The position numbers and the translations under genes were made by a program. Source: an uncultured Prevotella sp. (GTDB taxonomy: Bacteria > Bacteroidota > Bacteroidia > Bacteroidales > Bacteroidaceae). From it: 15,461 bases of DNA. Location: the NCBI GenBank assembly GCA_900314365.1, contig OMVH01000227.1, forward strand, positions 1 to 15,461, written 5' to 3'. A model generated the notes under the pieces. The model ran no database searches and was not told the origin of the DNA. It worked only from the letters and a program-made list of their open reading frames with translations. This document shows positions 14,320-15,461 of this stretch, in pieces; position 1 is the first letter of the stretch, and each line of letters opens with the position of its first letter.

Positions 14320-15087
14320 TTAGGGTTTGATGGTTATACGGCCTTCCTCTTTGGTGTCAACGGGCTTGCCCGCTGCCTCCTGAGCACGGAAGTACTTGAT
14401 GATGAACTCACGGATGTTGGCGTCTGTGCCCTGCGGTGAGACGACATGGGTCTTCGACTTGAACGCCGTCATTCCGTCATTGCCCTCGGCCACATAGTCG
14501 AGTGTTGCTATACGGTAGCTGCGTTGCGGGTCAACGGGCTTGCCACCGACAGATGCTGACAGGAGTTTGCCCTGGGGAGTGATGACAAGTCGCACGCCGT
14601 GACTGACACCTTCACCGCCACGAGCGGCCATTTGCTCGAAAAGCTCCTTCACCTTCTGGCCGCTGAGCGTGAGGAAGCAAATTTTGTTCTCAAACGGCGC
14701 AGCGTCAAGTATGTCGCCATAAGTGACGGCTCCCTTTCCAAAGGCAGCCCGGATGCCTCCCATATTATAGACCCCGAAGTCGGGCTTCTCGTTGAAGGGC
14801 GCCGCTCCCCAGACAAGGATGTCGGAGAAGAGGTTCGAGAGATTGCTCTCCGGCCGGTGGGAGGCCATATACTCGGCACAGTGACCGGCGACAGGGCTCA
14901 TCAGCGAGTCGACAGAACGCTTATAGGGTGCCATAAATGCGGCTGCCTCTTCGTCGGGATGGCTGTCATAGCGCGAGTCGACGAGTATGCGCGTGCGCTC
15001 AATGCCAGCCAGACTGTAGTGACTGGCACACGAGGCCAACAGCGCCACACCGGCAGCTGGCAGCAGGAGTGTTGCTTTTCTGTTCAT
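14320..15087 (-). CDS. 5'-nucleotidase substrate-binding half (lipoprotein, C-terminal domain)
   Basis: A 255-residue predicted lipoprotein: MNRKATLLLPAAGVALLASC ends in a LAS-Cys lipobox with Cys20, so the protein should be lipid-anchored in the envelope. The rest matches the C-terminal domain of 5'-nucleotidases: NMGGIRAAF (108-116), YGDILDAAPFEN (123-134), and IATLDYVAEGNDGM (193-206). These correspond to the segments that bind the phosphate and stack on the nucleobase in UshA; Phe132 and Tyr198 fit the two stacking aromatic positions, usually both Phe. The metallophosphoesterase domain is absent and is encoded next, 5 bp downstream. The frame extends to an ATG at 15132, but only the ATG at 15087 gives a proper lipoprotein signal. 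A promoter candidate lies about 120 bp upstream. On its own the domain should bind nucleotide but not cut it. Confidence 0.9.
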   Translation of the reverse strand: MNRKATLLLPAAGVALLASCASHYSLAGIERTRILVDSRYDSHPDEEAAAFMAPYKRSVDSLMSPVAGHCAEYMASHRPESNLSNLFSDILVWGAAPFNEKPDFGVYNMGGIRAAFGKGAVTYGDILDAAPFENKICFLTLSGQKVKELFEQMAARGGEGVSHGVRLVITPQGKLLSASVGGKPVDPQRSYRIATLDYVAEGNDGMTAFKSKTHVVSPQGTDANIREFIIKYFRAQEAAGKPVDTKEEGRITIKP

Positions 15088-15208
15088 GATTCTATGAATG
15101 ATAACTAATGCTTCTATTGACAGTACTTTCATGCTCTCGTCTGAAGGTTCGGCAGCTCACCGCACATAAAACCCGGCATTCCGCCAGAAACCCTCAGCTA
15201 AGACAGTG

Positions 15209-15216
15209 CAAAGTTA
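15209..15216 (-). promoter_or_regulatory. Candidate -7 element for the 5'-nucleotidase pair
   Basis: The minus strand reads TAACTTTG, a perfect TAnnTTTG match, but no TTG/TTTG lies 19-21 nt upstream. If used, transcription begins near 15203 and leaves a leader of about 115 nt, in which I see no riboswitch-like structure. Confidence 0.4.
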
Positions 15217-15261
15217 CGAAAATTATATCTTTAGGGACGCGCTTCCATCGGAAAAAATCCC

Positions 15262-15441
15262 TCACCCGGCAGCAGCAAACCCCATAGCAATGCCGTCATC
15301 TTCCTTTATGCGAGGGAGGTGAACAAAGGATAAAAATAAAATTGCAACTGTCCCGACTTCGTCGCTTTTTTGTTGAGATAAAATACTATTATTGATAATC
15401 AGCAATTTATAAGAAACAGCAAGAGATTTAAGGTGATGCAT
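15262..15441 (-). CDS. Doubtful 59-codon ORF in AT-rich intergenic block
   Basis: An open frame of 59 codons begins MHHLKSLAVSYKLLII and ends GIAMGFAAAG; it stays open upstream to the window edge. The first half is AT-rich and unlike neighbouring coding DNA, and no ribosome-binding site or recognisable domain is seen. The middle (KSDEVGTVAILFLSFVHLP) gives me a vague impression of small hypothetical ORFs in other Bacteroidales intergenic regions, which would fit a dispersed intergenic repeat rather than a protein gene. I cannot confirm that from this sequence. Confidence 0.15.
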   Translation of the reverse strand: MHHLKSLAVSYKLLIINNSILSQQKSDEVGTVAILFLSFVHLPRIKEDDGIAMGFAAAG

Positions 15442-15461
15442 TTGGTAATATCGAGAGAGCC

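Larger units (their letters stand above)
15088..15461. other. 374-bp region without a confident gene
   Basis: It holds the presumed leader and -7 element of the 5'-nucleotidase pair, then an AT-rich block. Within that block are a 5-bp stem CGGCA/TGCCG (15267-15271, 15291-15295) followed on the minus strand by T6 after 9 nt, a small stem CGAC/GTCG followed on the plus strand by T6 (about 15355-15371), and a near-palindrome ATTAT-TG-ATAAT (15388-15399). The minus-strand hairpin could weakly terminate a gene lying beyond the right edge. No convincing gene other than the doubtful short ORF is present. Confidence 0.5.

Noticed and set aside
13598..14323. Plus-strand frame of 241 codons opposite the metallophosphoesterase gene
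   Set aside because: It mirrors a gene with every metal ligand intact; no signal or domain is seen in the antisense product.

Overview
The window looks like a chromosomal segment of a Bacteroidota member, most likely Bacteroidales and perhaps a Prevotella relative. The evidence is the Bacteroidetes-type promoter elements (TAnnTTTG at -7, TTG/TTTG at -33), generally weak Shine-Dalgarno sites, the GH92 and FucP-type gene content, and the MoxR/DUF58/DUF4350/DUF4129/SpoIIM/RDD gene set. Genus is inference. There are no rRNA or tRNA genes, CRISPR arrays, transposases or phage genes. Nearly all genes lie on the minus strand; the RDD gene is the only clear plus-strand gene.

Reading from the right, along minus-strand transcription: (a) 15461-15088 is an AT-rich, mostly non-coding block with a candidate promoter. 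(b) 15087-13472 holds two tightly spaced genes that together make a 5'-nucleotidase split into separate exported halves: a lipoprotein with the C-terminal domain, then a metallophosphoesterase with the N-terminal domain. (c) 13378-12650, on the plus strand, is an RDD membrane protein. (d) 12543-6354 is a six-gene minus-strand operon: SpoIIM-type membrane protein, polytopic membrane protein with an acidic tail, DUF4129, DUF4350, MoxR ATPase and DUF58. Its promoter overlaps that of the divergent RDD gene. Together these seven genes look like one envelope-associated machine of unknown function. (e) 6286-4502 is a membrane-anchored MutS-type ATPase and 4486-2339 an exported GH92 alpha-mannosidase, 15 bp apart. 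(f) 2239-1508 is an AqpZ-type aquaporin with its own near-perfect promoter. (g) 1296-88 is a FucP-family sugar/H+ symporter, followed 37 bp later by the signal peptide of another exported protein cut by the window edge.

Functionally, the left part fits glycan use: mannose release by GH92, sugar uptake by the symporter, and probably another exported enzyme. No SusC/SusD pair is visible. The middle is the MoxR-DUF58-SpoIIM-RDD system, the most interesting poorly characterised unit here. The right part is periplasmic nucleotide or phosphate scavenging.
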